A stretch of 64,000 nt of DNA. It comes from Treponema sp. (GTDB lineage: Bacteria; Spirochaetota; Spirochaetia; Treponematales; Treponemataceae). The DNA lies in assembly GCA_017551545.1 (NCBI GenBank), contig JAFZLJ010000126.1, positions 1 through 64,000 on the forward strand, read 5' to 3'. The notes under the pieces are model-generated. The model was not told the origin of the DNA and did not search any database. It was given only the letters and a program-made list of their open reading frames with translations. The position numbers and the translations under genes are program-made. Below, piece by piece: positions 41,238 to 50,648 of this stretch. Every line of letters starts with the position of its first letter. The first letter of the stretch is position 1.

Positions 41238-41323
41238 GTCATTGCGAGGAGCGTAGCGACGTGGCAATCCACATATCAAAATGCCTTTTTATTCGTGGAT
41301 TGCTTCGCTTCGCTCGCAATGAC
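41238..41323. repeat. Palindromic repeat family B, copy B7 (full length)
   Basis: GTCATTGCGAGGAGCGTAGC at the left and GCTTCGCTCGCAATGAC at the right, around a variable centre. It fills the space between GH127 and GH120; its right end abuts the GH120 stop codon. Confidence 0.88.
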
Positions 41324-41326
41324 GCT

Positions 41327-43348
41327 CTAAATTCCATCACAAAATGGCCCTGGAATCACTTTTTCACCGCGTTTTTTACCATAAAAATCCATATCAAACG
41401 TTATCGGAGTTCCATCCGGGTTTTCAAACTTTTGTTCCGGTTCAAAGGCCATCTTCATGTCGTCGGTGTGCATGAGCTTGCACGAAGGCATTCCGGCAGC
41501 CCCCATCACTTTGTACAAATTAGTCTTGAGCTTAAAGTCACCGCCATTTTCTTCAACAGCAAACTCAACCTTTTCGCCTTCAATCACAACTGCATCGGGC
41601 TCTTTTTCTTTAGACATCGGCTTGGCACCATTCAAATAAACGTTACCACCAGCCCATACAGGAAGTTCAGAATAATACTTATCTGTAGTCTGCGAACCCT
41701 GACCGCAGTAGCCTTCAAACTGAGCATTCCACTGATCAAAGGTCGGAAACTTTTCATATACAAAAGTTCCTGCCAGAATGTTTCCGTCATCCCAGTCATT
41801 GTTGTTTGCGATATTGTTATCCATGCCCTTTTTAAGCGCAGGACGAATCGGCTCCTGAACAAAGATGTTATTGTAAACGCGTGTATCACCGTGAAGGATT
41901 GTCATAAAGCCTGCAATTTCTGTCTGGTGCGGAACATGGTACGGTGTATAACGAGGAGAAGGTCTTGTTGGTGCACCGTTGTTTGTTCCCTTCCCGATTG
42001 CAACAATTCCGCCATAAATAATGTTGTGAACAAGAGCCACACCCTGAGTTGCAAGTTTGAGTGCTCTGTCAGACAAGAAGATATTATTATCAACAAGCGT
42101 TGGTCCGTGCGAAACTTCAATAAACAAATCTTCTGCACAGCCAACCATACTCTCGTCGTTCTGATTATATTCCTTTGGAACAACATTATTGTAAAAAAGA
42201 TTCTGAGTAACACGTGTTCCCTGAGCCTGCCAGTCGAGCCACATTCCGCGGGTACAATCGTGAATAACGTTGCGGCGGTAAATACAGTCAATTGCTGCAT
42301 GCATTTTAATTCCACCAATTTCGCAGCCTGCAAGATTCTGCTTGTTGTTTATGTGATGAATATGACAGTCTTCAACTAGCGAGAAAACTCCGCCAAGATG
42401 CCCAACAATTCCAGTCTGACCGCAATCATGAATATTACAGCGGCGGATTATATGAGAACCAATGCGCGCCTTTGTCCAGCCTTCACGCTGAGCCTGGCAG
42501 ATACAATCGCGTTCTGTCTGAGCGCCGTCCTTGTATTTCCACTTAAGCCACTTGTTGTCATTTTCCGGCTGAAGATATTTTCCAAGCGAGATGCCCGAAC
42601 ATTTAGCTTCAAAAACCTCGCAGTCCTCGATGATCCAGCCCTTTGACCAGTGAGGGCCAATCATTCCTTCCTGGTAAGCTGTAGGAGGTGCCCACTGAGT
42701 TGCAGCCTTACTAACCTTAAAACCGCTCAAAGTAATATAACCGCGGCCTTCTTCCTTTGGATAAAAGCAAGCCTGGCGTGCAGTGATTTCTACATCTTCA
42801 TTATTCGGGTCTTTTCCCTGGAAATTTGCATAAAAAACAGTTTCATCTGTAGCTAAATCCTGCTGGGCGTACCATTTATACACAGAAAATTCGTGGTCCC
42901 AAGAAGGAACACTAACCGAAGCAGCCTCAACTTCTTCAATTGACTGCACTTCATACATAGATTTACCGTTCAAAAATACATCACCGGTGTGCGCAGTCAT
43001 AAAAGCAATAAACCAGTCGCCGCTTACAAGCTCTTTATAAGGATTATAACTTCCAAAAACCTTATTCGAAACTCGGGCTGTATAAACATTACCTTTAAAT
43101 TGCTTCCAACCGGTCAACAGTTCAGCTCCGGTAATATGCGCACCAAGAGGAACTTCAGACTTATAAATAATCCTCTTTTCATCTGTTCCACCATTTTTAG
43201 GACTTACCCATTCACGATAAACACCGGGAGCAACAATAACTTCATCACCGGCAACAGCAATATCTGCCGCTTCCTGAATTGTTTTAAAAGGATTTTCCTT
43301 AGAACCGTTTCCGTGGTTCTCAACATTTGAGTTAACGTAATAAATCAT
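41327..43348 (-). CDS. Beta-xylosidase of GH120 type (right-handed beta-helix)
   Basis: 673 residues, beta-helix glycosidase closely resembling XylC-type GH120 enzymes: YYVNSNVENHGNGSKENPFK, VAGDEVIVAPGVYREWVSPK, PTAYQEGMIGPHWSKGWIIE, MWLDWQAQGTRVTQNLFYNN and FIEVSHGPTLVDNN (which contains the family's catalytic Glu block). It would remove xylose from xylo-oligosaccharides. No signal peptide; AAGGAA precedes the ATG. It is followed by GH127 across repeat B7. Confidence 0.9.
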   Translation of the reverse strand: MIYYVNSNVENHGNGSKENPFKTIQEAADIAVAGDEVIVAPGVYREWVSPKNGGTDEKRIIYKSEVPLGAHITGAELLTGWKQFKGNVYTARVSNKVFGSYNPYKELVSGDWFIAFMTAHTGDVFLNGKSMYEVQSIEEVEAASVSVPSWDHEFSVYKWYAQQDLATDETVFYANFQGKDPNNEDVEITARQACFYPKEEGRGYITLSGFKVSKAATQWAPPTAYQEGMIGPHWSKGWIIEDCEVFEAKCSGISLGKYLQPENDNKWLKWKYKDGAQTERDCICQAQREGWTKARIGSHIIRRCNIHDCGQTGIVGHLGGVFSLVEDCHIHHINNKQNLAGCEIGGIKMHAAIDCIYRRNVIHDCTRGMWLDWQAQGTRVTQNLFYNNVVPKEYNQNDESMVGCAEDLFIEVSHGPTLVDNNIFLSDRALKLATQGVALVHNIIYGGIVAIGKGTNNGAPTRPSPRYTPYHVPHQTEIAGFMTILHGDTRVYNNIFVQEPIRPALKKGMDNNIANNNDWDDGNILAGTFVYEKFPTFDQWNAQFEGYCGQGSQTTDKYYSELPVWAGGNVYLNGAKPMSKEKEPDAVVIEGEKVEFAVEENGGDFKLKTNLYKVMGAAGMPSCKLMHTDDMKMAFEPEQKFENPDGTPITFDMDFYGKKRGEKVIPGPFCDGI

Positions 43349-43357
43349 AGAGTTTCC

Positions 43358-44194
43358 TTATTTAATATCTTCTTTTACTTCTGCCGGCGGCTGTTCCAGA
43401 ACAGAAGGTTCCTGCAAAATACTCTGAAGCTTTCTGCAGGCCATTGCAAACTGAACACCTTCGGCAATTCGTTCGTCCATTACAAGACCAATAGGAATAA
43501 CTTTTTCAAATACAATTTCCCCGTGACGTCTTACAGCATCTTCACGAGTGTTTCCCATTGCCATAATCATAGAAGTTGTACCAAAGTTGTAAACGTGATG
43601 GAAAATATAATTAGTACCAATACTGGCAAGATTTGTAATAGTCATAGAACAGTGGAAAGGACTTGCGTTAATAATTGCCTTTGGAAGTAAGCCATGCCAG
43701 TCCATCCATTTAAGAATACTAACACCAACACGGGCAAGCCCTGGAATAGAAAGCAAAGTATTAATGATTTTATCTGTAGAGTTTGTTTCTCCTGTTCCAC
43801 GGTTAGTATTTATATATTCATCAAGAACTTCCTGAATCTGGTAAATAGTCATATCTGGTTTAAAGTACATCTTGTTCATTGTACCTTCAGTTTCACCAGG
43901 CTTAAGAACAACCATACCAACAGCAAGCTCATTTCTAGCATAAAGAGTTCTATTTACAACAAAACGATTCAAAAACGGATATTCCGCTACAGTGCGAATA
44001 AAAGCCGCCATAACAACCGCAAGATGGCTAAAGGTATATCCTTCATCCTTCTTTCTTCTGATGTACTTTCTGATTGGATCCTGCTGAACAGTAAGCTCAA
44101 TCATATTCATAGCATCATTTCGATCTACCATTATCTGTCCAATAATCTTGTACATTGGGTCAATAGTTTTGATTCTTCGTCCATCTTTACGCAT
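43358..44194 (-). CDS. E2-like CoA acyltransferase-fold protein without catalytic His
   Basis: 278 residues of the 2-oxoacid dehydrogenase E2/chloramphenicol acetyltransferase fold, without a lipoyl domain. Family blocks: FSHLAVVMAAFIRTVAEYPFL and LASIGTNYIFHHVYNFGTTS. Where E2 enzymes have DHRxxDG, this protein reads MDERIAEGVQ, so catalytic His and Asp are both absent. Probably an inactive or repurposed member; the linkage to GH120 (nine bases downstream) is unexplained. Confidence 0.8.
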   Translation of the reverse strand: MRKDGRRIKTIDPMYKIIGQIMVDRNDAMNMIELTVQQDPIRKYIRRKKDEGYTFSHLAVVMAAFIRTVAEYPFLNRFVVNRTLYARNELAVGMVVLKPGETEGTMNKMYFKPDMTIYQIQEVLDEYINTNRGTGETNSTDKIINTLLSIPGLARVGVSILKWMDWHGLLPKAIINASPFHCSMTITNLASIGTNYIFHHVYNFGTTSMIMAMGNTREDAVRRHGEIVFEKVIPIGLVMDERIAEGVQFAMACRKLQSILQEPSVLEQPPAEVKEDIK

Positions 44195-44325
44195 AATTAT
44201 ATCCTGTTATTATATAAAGTATCATTAATTATACCACGAGAATTTTGAATTGTAAATTTTTCTTGCCCACACCATAAAAGTGATTTATACTTTTAATAAT
44301 CTTAAAAAAGTGTTCGGAGGTATTT

Positions 44326-45828
44326 ATGACACCACTTGTTATTTTATGTATTGCTGCTGCAGCAATTTTAATTCTTTTCTTTTTTATTTCCTACAAAAAA
44401 GTTCCAAAAAATCGCATTGGTATTAGAGTTGGTCCATTTGGCTCAAAAACTGTAACAGGAAAAGCAATTTTCGTTGTTCCTTTCCTTCAGCGAATAGACT
44501 ACATGACCCTTGAAAATATCCAGGTAGATTTTGTTTCTAAAGATTCTATTCCGACACAAGATGCCATCAATATTAAAGTAGATGCTGTAGCAAACATTGC
44601 AATTTCTCAGGATCCTGAAACAATGAAAAAAGCTGCTGCAAAATTCATCGGTTATTCAACAGCAGATATTGCAACAGTTGTAACACCTGTTTTAGAAGGT
44701 AATATCCGCGAAATTATTTCTCAGATTAAATTAAAGGATTTGATTCAGGGAGATAAAAAGGTTCTTTCAGAAAAGGTTGTAGAAAACGTAAAACCAAACC
44801 TCTTTGACCTTGGTCTTGAACTTACTACCTTCAATATTCAGAACTTTAAAGATGATAATGGCGTAATCAACAATCTTGGTATTGAAAACACTGTTGCCAT
44901 TTCTAAAGACGCAGCAAAAGCAAAAGCAGCCGCCGAAGCAGAAGTTAAAATTGCACAGGCTCAGGCAGATAAAGATGCAAATGATGCCCGTGTTGCAGCA
45001 GAACTTGAAATTGCTCAGAAACAGACAGATTTAGCAATTAAAAAAGCCTCTTTACAGTTACAGGCTGATACAGAAGCAGCCAAAGCCGAAGCCGCCAAAG
45101 GGATTGAAACAGAAAATCAGCGTAAAGTTCTTGAAATCAAAGCTGCCGATGCTAACATTGCAAAGCAGGAAAAACAGATTGAGATTCAGGAAAAAGCAGT
45201 TTCTATTAAAGAAAAAGCCCTTGATGCAGAAGTAAAGAAAACAGCAGAAGCAGAAAAGTTTGCCGCTCAGCAGCAGGCAGATGCAGCTCTTTATACACGT
45301 CAGAAAAAAGCAGAAGCCGAAGCATTTGAACTTCAGCGACAGGCAGAAGCAGAAGCATTTACCCGCCAGAAGAAAGCCGAAGCAGAAAAAGTTGCTATGG
45401 AAAACGAAGCCGCCGGTAAAAAAGCACTTGCTCTTGCTATTCAGGCACAGGGAGAAGCAGAAGCAGCAGCTGTAAAAGCAAAGCTTGTTGCAGAAGCAGA
45501 AGGTATGCGCGAAAAAGCAGAAGCCTTAAAGCAGTATGGAGACGCCGCTAAACAGCAGATGCAGCTCGATGCACTTAAGGTTTACTTTGAACAGCTTCCA
45601 AAAATCGCAGAAGCTTCGGGTAAAGCTTATCAGAATGTCGACAAGATTTATATGTACGGCGGAGATTCTTCAAAGCTTACAAAAGACATTATGACAAACG
45701 TAACTCAGGTTTCTGAAAGCCTTGGTGAAACTTTGGGAATTGACCTTAAGTCTGTTCTTGGAAAATTCATTGACGGAAAGCTTGATAAACCTAAAAAAGA
45801 TTCTGGAACAGCAGAAAAAGAAAAATAA
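44326..45828 (+). CDS. Flotillin-like SPFH-domain protein
   Basis: One N-terminal membrane helix (LVILCIAAAAILILFFFI), then an SPFH domain (about residues 30-200, KNRIGIRVGPFGSKTV and STADIATVVTPVLEGNIREI). A long alanine/glutamate-rich coiled coil (about 205-400) contains repeated QKKAEAEAF/LQRQAEAEAF units, before a C-terminal oligomerisation region. Flotillins organise membrane microdomains. GGAGG precedes the ATG. No NfeD partner is adjacent. Confidence 0.9.
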   Translation: MTPLVILCIAAAAILILFFFISYKKVPKNRIGIRVGPFGSKTVTGKAIFVVPFLQRIDYMTLENIQVDFVSKDSIPTQDAINIKVDAVANIAISQDPETMKKAAAKFIGYSTADIATVVTPVLEGNIREIISQIKLKDLIQGDKKVLSEKVVENVKPNLFDLGLELTTFNIQNFKDDNGVINNLGIENTVAISKDAAKAKAAAEAEVKIAQAQADKDANDARVAAELEIAQKQTDLAIKKASLQLQADTEAAKAEAAKGIETENQRKVLEIKAADANIAKQEKQIEIQEKAVSIKEKALDAEVKKTAEAEKFAAQQQADAALYTRQKKAEAEAFELQRQAEAEAFTRQKKAEAEKVAMENEAAGKKALALAIQAQGEAEAAAVKAKLVAEAEGMREKAEALKQYGDAAKQQMQLDALKVYFEQLPKIAEASGKAYQNVDKIYMYGGDSSKLTKDIMTNVTQVSESLGETLGIDLKSVLGKFIDGKLDKPKKDSGTAEKEK

Positions 45829-47259
45829 TCAGTCTTCAGTTTTCGGCAATTTCTTAAAAAACCATATCAAATAAGGAATTGCCGTAAACGTACTGAGCAA
45901 ATCTGCCACAGCCTGACTTATTTCTACGCCAAAAAGCCCGAAGAAATATGGCAAAATCAAAATTGCAGGAATAAAATATACACCCTGACGGTTCATAGAA
46001 AGGAAAGTTGCCTGTTTTATGTGCCTTGTAGACTGCATGAGCATGTTTGTACCTACAATAAGGGCATGAAGAGGTAAAAATGCAGCCTGCCAGCGTAAAG
46101 CAACCTTTCCAACAGCAATAACTTCCGGATCATCACGGAAAGCCCTGATTATTTGTGGGGCAAAAATCACTGCAAGAAGAGCAAAAACAGACATAACAGC
46201 TGCTCCGCTCACTACAAGGAAAACATATGCCTTTCGTACACGATCGTATCGCTTTGCACCATAGTTGTAGCCGCTTACAGGAGAGAAGCCCTGACCAATT
46301 CCAATCATCATACTGGCAATAAACATTATGATTTTTAAGACAATTGCCATTGCAGCAACTGCACTTACACCAAAGCCTGCCGCAGTTTTATTGAGCATAA
46401 TGGAAGCAATGCTTGCAAGGCCTTGTCTTGCCATGGAAGGAAGACCTGTTGCTGTTACCCTTCCAAGCACACGGATATCTTTTGAAACATTTTTAATGCT
46501 GATATGACATATTGATTTACGACGGAGGTAAAACTGGAAAAGCAGCCAGAAGCTTGTAAACTGAGTAAGCAGTGTACAAAGAGCAGCGCCGCGAATACCA
46601 AGACCAAAGCCCCGCAAATGAAGGCCCAGAACAGGGAGTTCTTCAAAAATAAAGAATGGATCCAGAATTAAGTTCAAAATGCCGCCGGTAGTAAGAGCAA
46701 TCATGCTTAAAAAAGCTTTTCCTTCGGCACGCAGATCGTTGTTCAGAACAAAAGAAGCACACATAAAAGGTGCGCCCCAGAAAATATAGCGGGCATAATC
46801 CTTGGCATAAGGAAGAACACTCTGGTCTGCACCTGCAAAGCTCAAAACAACCTGTGCAAAAAGATTTCCAAAACAGGTAATAAGAATACCAACAGCAAGA
46901 GCTGCAAAAAAGGCTGTAGAACTGATTATGGAAGCTTCTTCGTTACGCTTTTGGCCCAGGCGGATGCTTACAAGACTTCCCGAACCCATACCAAGGGTAA
47001 AACCACACGCCTGAATGATAGACATTATAGGAAAAACAATTCCAACAGCTGCACTGGCTTCTGTTCCAAGCTGCGAAACAAAGAATGTGTCTGCCATGTT
47101 ATACAGCGAAGTAACAAGCATGGAAATAATAGTCGGAATTGCAAGCTTTGTAATAAGCTTCCAGACCGGAGTATTTACCATCTTGTTATACTGAACGTCT
47201 GCGTTTTGGGGTCCCTGAGGCTCCGTCGTCCTGAGGCCCTCGAAGGGTCGAAGGGCCAT
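45829..47259 (-). CDS. MATE-family efflux pump
   Basis: Twelve hydrophobic segments; N-terminal TPVWKLITKLAIPTIISMLV and SLYNMADTFFVSQLGTEASAAVG are typical of bacterial MATE Na+/H+ drug antiporters. The first 20 or so residues (MALRPFEGLRTTEPQGPQ) are encoded by repeat C4, which sits at the very 5' end; the native N-terminus probably resumes at NADVQYNKMVNTP. Either the repeat supplied a new start codon (47259) or translation begins at 47181. Lies one base from the amidohydrolase gene. Confidence 0.92.
   Translation of the reverse strand: MALRPFEGLRTTEPQGPQNADVQYNKMVNTPVWKLITKLAIPTIISMLVTSLYNMADTFFVSQLGTEASAAVGIVFPIMSIIQACGFTLGMGSGSLVSIRLGQKRNEEASIISSTAFFAALAVGILITCFGNLFAQVVLSFAGADQSVLPYAKDYARYIFWGAPFMCASFVLNNDLRAEGKAFLSMIALTTGGILNLILDPFFIFEELPVLGLHLRGFGLGIRGAALCTLLTQFTSFWLLFQFYLRRKSICHISIKNVSKDIRVLGRVTATGLPSMARQGLASIASIMLNKTAAGFGVSAVAAMAIVLKIIMFIASMMIGIGQGFSPVSGYNYGAKRYDRVRKAYVFLVVSGAAVMSVFALLAVIFAPQIIRAFRDDPEVIAVGKVALRWQAAFLPLHALIVGTNMLMQSTRHIKQATFLSMNRQGVYFIPAILILPYFFGLFGVEISQAVADLLSTFTAIPYLIWFFKKLPKTED
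47208..47258. repeat. Repeat family C, copy C4 (expanded)
   Basis: GGGGTCCCTGAGGCTCCGTC, GTCCTGAGGCCCTCG and AAGGGTCGAAGGGCC in series, a doubled form of the C unit. It spans the 5' end of the MATE gene up to its ATG. Confidence 0.8.
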
Positions 47260-47260
47260 C

Positions 47261-48055
47261 TTATGCTCCTATTCTCTTTAAAAGTGCCGCACCGTTGTCA
47301 TATAAAATCTTTTGCCGCTCTTCTTCGTTCAAATCAAGTTTATTAAAGCGGGTCATTTCATCTTCGTGGTCCCACATTGGAAAATCTGAACCAAAAAGGA
47401 ACTTGTCTACACCGTGTTCTTTAAGCATTTTGTTTGCTTTTTCGAGCGGGCACTTCCACAAGGTGCTTGAAGTATCAAAATAAACGTTTTTGCCAACAAG
47501 ATGCTTTATAGCTTCATCCCATTCTGTGTAGCCGCCAAAATGAGCTGCAATCACAATAAGATCTGGATGTTTTTCAAGAATATGTGCTATGCGAGCCGGG
47601 CCAGAAAAATCATAACGACAGTCACCTGCATGAAAAAGGACCGGAATATTAAGGGCTGCGCATTTATTGTAAACGGCATCCATCTTTTCCATATCACACT
47701 GAAATTTCTGAAAATCAGGGTGAAGCTTTACACCGCGAAGACCTGCTTTGTAAACACGGTCCAGTTCTGCATCAAAGTTTTCATAATCAGGGTGCATTGT
47801 AGCAAAACCAACAAACTGAGGAAATTTTTCACAGGCACTTATAATAAAGTTATTGATTGATTCTACCTGTTCAGGCTTTGTTGCAACCGAATGAACAATA
47901 TATTTTTCTACACCAATTCTGCTTCCACTTTCGATTAATTCCTGAGCCCGTCCGTGCCAGGCCATTGGGGCATCACCATAAAAAGTTCCAACTGCCATTG
48001 TAGCTTTTTCGGCAATTTTTTCCGGATATATATGTGCGTGAAAATCTATAATCAT
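47261..48055 (-). CDS. Amidohydrolase-family metal-dependent hydrolase
   Basis: TIM-barrel hydrolase (amidohydrolase 2 type), 264 residues. IIDFHAHIYPEKIA gives the HxH metal ligands; later blocks are VKLHPDFQKFQ, FHAGDC, VIAAHFGGYTEWDEA and LFGSDFPMWDHEDEM with the metal-binding Asp. Substrate unknown; relatives decarboxylate or hydrolyse aromatic and lactone compounds. A TATAAT lies nine bases before the ATG. Confidence 0.9.
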   Translation of the reverse strand: MIIDFHAHIYPEKIAEKATMAVGTFYGDAPMAWHGRAQELIESGSRIGVEKYIVHSVATKPEQVESINNFIISACEKFPQFVGFATMHPDYENFDAELDRVYKAGLRGVKLHPDFQKFQCDMEKMDAVYNKCAALNIPVLFHAGDCRYDFSGPARIAHILEKHPDLIVIAAHFGGYTEWDEAIKHLVGKNVYFDTSSTLWKCPLEKANKMLKEHGVDKFLFGSDFPMWDHEDEMTRFNKLDLNEEERQKILYDNGAALLKRIGA

Positions 48056-48161
48056 AATGAGCGCATTATAGCAGATTGCATAGATTTAGAAAATGCTTTG
48101 TAAATATTCATAACCCGTGGTAAAATAGAAGAATATAAATCACACAACAGGAGTTCATATT

Positions 48162-49286
48162 ATGAAGAGTGTGTTCAAAAAAATTGTTTTGTTTACCTTA
48201 TGTTTTTCCTTTGCTTTTGTTTTGTTTGCAGAACCTAAAAGTACAGGAATTACCGACAGCGATGTAAAGAATTATGCAAAGAACTTTGATTCAATTCAAA
48301 AGGAATTAGACAAGCTTGGAGTTTTGACAGATGATAATAATATACAAGCCACAGCAAAGCAAAAGGCTGATGTAGATAAAATCTTACAGAAATACGGAAT
48401 CAGCGGCAGCAACTGCATAGAAAAATTCGGTATGATTTCTGCCTGCGCTGCAGTTCTTGTAGGCGAAAGTGAACTTGATGCAGAAAGTATTGCCCTTATG
48501 AAAAGCTTTGGTTTGGACCCAATGGCCGAACTTAAAAAATATACAAATTCAAAAGACTTTGCTGTTGTACAGGCCAATTCAAAGGCTGTAGTAAATGCTG
48601 TTAAAAATGCAGACACAAGCTCTTATTCTGGTTCTTCAAGCTCTTATGATTCAGCCAGCGATGATTATTCTTATAGTGATGCTGAACTTGCTGACCTTTA
48701 TAGCCGCCTTGGTGCTTCTGCCCAGGATGTTGCTTCTCAAACAAGCGATTTAAGCATGAATGAAATCAACGAGCAGGGAAAGGCTGTAAAGAAACTTTAT
48801 GACCAGGTTAGTAAAGCAAAGGGCGATTCTGGATTCATTTATAAATCAGAAGTGAACGCTTCTAAATACAAGAAAACAGATTATAAAAAAGGCACAGTAA
48901 TCTCTATAGGCGATAATGAAGCTGATGAAGATATTGATATTGGTGCCAGCTACATACAGTGGAAATTTGACCTGGACAAGAAAAAGGCAGAGCTTAAATT
49001 TGTTTGGAAAGATGCTGTTGCTGACAGATCAAATTACGTAAGCGGCATGAAAATCAATTCAACAGACAAGACAATCAATTACACAATTACTTCTGTTGAA
49101 TATTATTTCGTAAAAGGTGCCACCGACCGCTCATATGGCGACTCAATGGAATATGTTATCAAAACAAAAGAAGGCCCGGTTTTCCATTTCTGGATTGCCT
49201 GGGACGGAGACTACAACGCATTCAGAAAGAAAATCGCTATTAATGGTGTAAGCGGACTTGAAGATTATTTCTGGACGGAAGAATAA
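48162..49286 (+). CDS. Exported protein of unknown function
   Basis: Signal peptide MKSVFKKIVLFTLCFSFAFVLFA, an N-terminal helical part (to about residue 150), a low-complexity Ser/Tyr/Asp linker (SSYSGSSSSYDSASDDYSYS, about 150-170) and a C-terminal domain from about 200 with IQWKFDLDKKKAELKFVWKD. AGGAG precedes the ATG. No family recognised; periplasmic or surface location is inferred. Confidence 0.78.
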   Translation: MKSVFKKIVLFTLCFSFAFVLFAEPKSTGITDSDVKNYAKNFDSIQKELDKLGVLTDDNNIQATAKQKADVDKILQKYGISGSNCIEKFGMISACAAVLVGESELDAESIALMKSFGLDPMAELKKYTNSKDFAVVQANSKAVVNAVKNADTSSYSGSSSSYDSASDDYSYSDAELADLYSRLGASAQDVASQTSDLSMNEINEQGKAVKKLYDQVSKAKGDSGFIYKSEVNASKYKKTDYKKGTVISIGDNEADEDIDIGASYIQWKFDLDKKKAELKFVWKDAVADRSNYVSGMKINSTDKTINYTITSVEYYFVKGATDRSYGDSMEYVIKTKEGPVFHFWIAWDGDYNAFRKKIAINGVSGLEDYFWTEE

Positions 49287-49299
49287 TCATCCCAAAAAC

Positions 49300-49881
49300 T
49301 TATACAGGCACATACCTGGCCTTATCCCAGTCAATTTGCGGCTTGTTGTGTTCGGTTTTATTTTTCATGACTTCAAGGTAGGCTTGATAATCCTGCTTTT
49401 GCTGTTCATATAATTTCCATTCTTCTTTTTTGTGCTTTTTATTAAAACGGTATGGCAGAAAAATTGCTAGAAACACAGACAGGGTCATTATTATAACAAA
49501 AGGGAGAATTGCATCAAAAAATATAATTCCCCACAAAAGCATTCCCAGCAAAGGGAAAACAATCAGAGCTAGAACATACAAACCAATTCCCAGCGATTTT
49601 TTTGGTTCTGCCATTGAATACCAGGATTGTCTTATATTGCAATGCGGACATTTTCCATCATTTTCGACGGTGAAGTACTTTCGGGTGCCGTTTGCAAGGT
49701 CTCCTTCTATAAGGGTTTTTGACAACTTCTTTTCGGCAGAGTTCATTCCTTCCTGCAGGCCTGTAGATAAAATGCTGCTTCCAATTTGCAGTGGCCCTCT
49801 TTTTATAATACCACCGAAGTCTTTTTTACAATCCTCACAGATACAAGTGAAAGGTACTTCAAAAAAATACATATTGTCCAT
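49300..49881 (-). CDS. Zinc-ribbon membrane protein, unknown function
   Basis: 193 residues. Two CxxC pairs (CEDC near residue 14 and CPHC near 85) could make a zinc ribbon split by an insert. Two membrane helices follow (about 95-140), then a basic, helical C-terminus. The gene lies one base after the HEAT-like gene, co-oriented with it. Function unknown. Confidence 0.72.
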   Translation of the reverse strand: MDNMYFFEVPFTCICEDCKKDFGGIIKRGPLQIGSSILSTGLQEGMNSAEKKLSKTLIEGDLANGTRKYFTVENDGKCPHCNIRQSWYSMAEPKKSLGIGLYVLALIVFPLLGMLLWGIIFFDAILPFVIIMTLSVFLAIFLPYRFNKKHKKEEWKLYEQQKQDYQAYLEVMKNKTEHNKPQIDWDKARYVPV

Positions 49882-49882
49882 T

Positions 49883-50536
49883 TTATACTCCTTTGAGTTT
49901 AAGATATTTTCTTGCTTCTGCTTTTAGTACGGTTTCGGGTTTTAAAAATTTATCAGACAAAAAATGATAGGCTATTATTGTTCCGGTTCCAGCCAGTTCT
50001 TTTAATAATTCTGTATTATTTCTTAATCCGTAAACACAGGCTTCGGCTACCCAGTTGCTTTCTGTTGATTTTGCAAGCTCGTAAATAAGTTTTTCATCGC
50101 CTATGCAGTTTACGGCATTATGATAAAAATCCTTATCCACTTTTCTTTTTAATTTTCCAGACAAAATATCATAAGCTAAATCTTTGTTTGTTTTATCAAG
50201 ATTATTTGCAAGGGCATAATATTTTCCCTTTTCCTCAAGAATCATATTTCTAATGAATTCCTGATCATGAATGTGGGTTCCTGCTGTATAAATAACTCTT
50301 TCTGCAGGTTCCCCTTGAATTTTCAAAAGGTTTTTCCCGTCTAAGTAGATTTCTTTTAAAAAGGCTTCATCCTGAATTTTATAAATTGCAGTTTTGATTA
50401 CATTTTCTCTTGTTTCTGTGAGGATTATTTCCCTGAAGATTTTTTCTGCTTTATCTTGTTTTGCATTTAAGAATTGTATTGCTTCTATGGCTTTTTCTTC
50501 ATTACTGCTTTTCCATTTTGGTTCAAATAATCCCAT
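49883..50536 (-). CDS. Helical repeat protein, unknown function
   Basis: 217 residues from MGLFEPKWKSSNEEKA (start at 50536; an in-frame ATG at 50560 is also possible). It consists of about seven short helical pairs with recurring motifs such as DEAFLKEIYL, DQEFIRNMILEE, NKDLAYDIL, DEKLIYELA and NTELLKELA. This is the style of HEAT/DUF-type solenoids. No catalytic motif. Probably co-transcribed with the zinc-ribbon protein. Confidence 0.7.
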   Translation of the reverse strand: MGLFEPKWKSSNEEKAIEAIQFLNAKQDKAEKIFREIILTETRENVIKTAIYKIQDEAFLKEIYLDGKNLLKIQGEPAERVIYTAGTHIHDQEFIRNMILEEKGKYYALANNLDKTNKDLAYDILSGKLKRKVDKDFYHNAVNCIGDEKLIYELAKSTESNWVAEACVYGLRNNTELLKELAGTGTIIAYHFLSDKFLKPETVLKAEARKYLKLKGV

Positions 50537-50613
50537 AAAAACTCCCTGTAATTCTTTCATTAATTATAACATCCAAAATTAAAAATAGCCAATTAACTTT
50601 CAAGTTCGTGCCA

Positions 50614-50642
50614 TTGACCAAATAGCCATAAAATTTTAATAT
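50614..50642 (+). promoter_or_regulatory. Promoter of the 50649 gene, apparently leaderless
   Basis: -35 TTGACC (50614-50619), 17-base spacer, -10 TAATAT (50637-50642), six bases to the ATG at 50649; no Shine-Dalgarno. Confidence 0.5.
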
Positions 50643-50648
50643 AAAAGT

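Noticed and set aside
41225-41272. N-terminal extension of GH127 (MDCHVATLLAMTGD)
   Set aside because: It is repeat B7 read in frame; a proper AGGAG and ATG at 41224 exist.
41261-42379. 372-codon open frame opposite GH120
   Set aside because: Antisense to a clear beta-xylosidase gene and starting inside repeat B7; no family resemblance.
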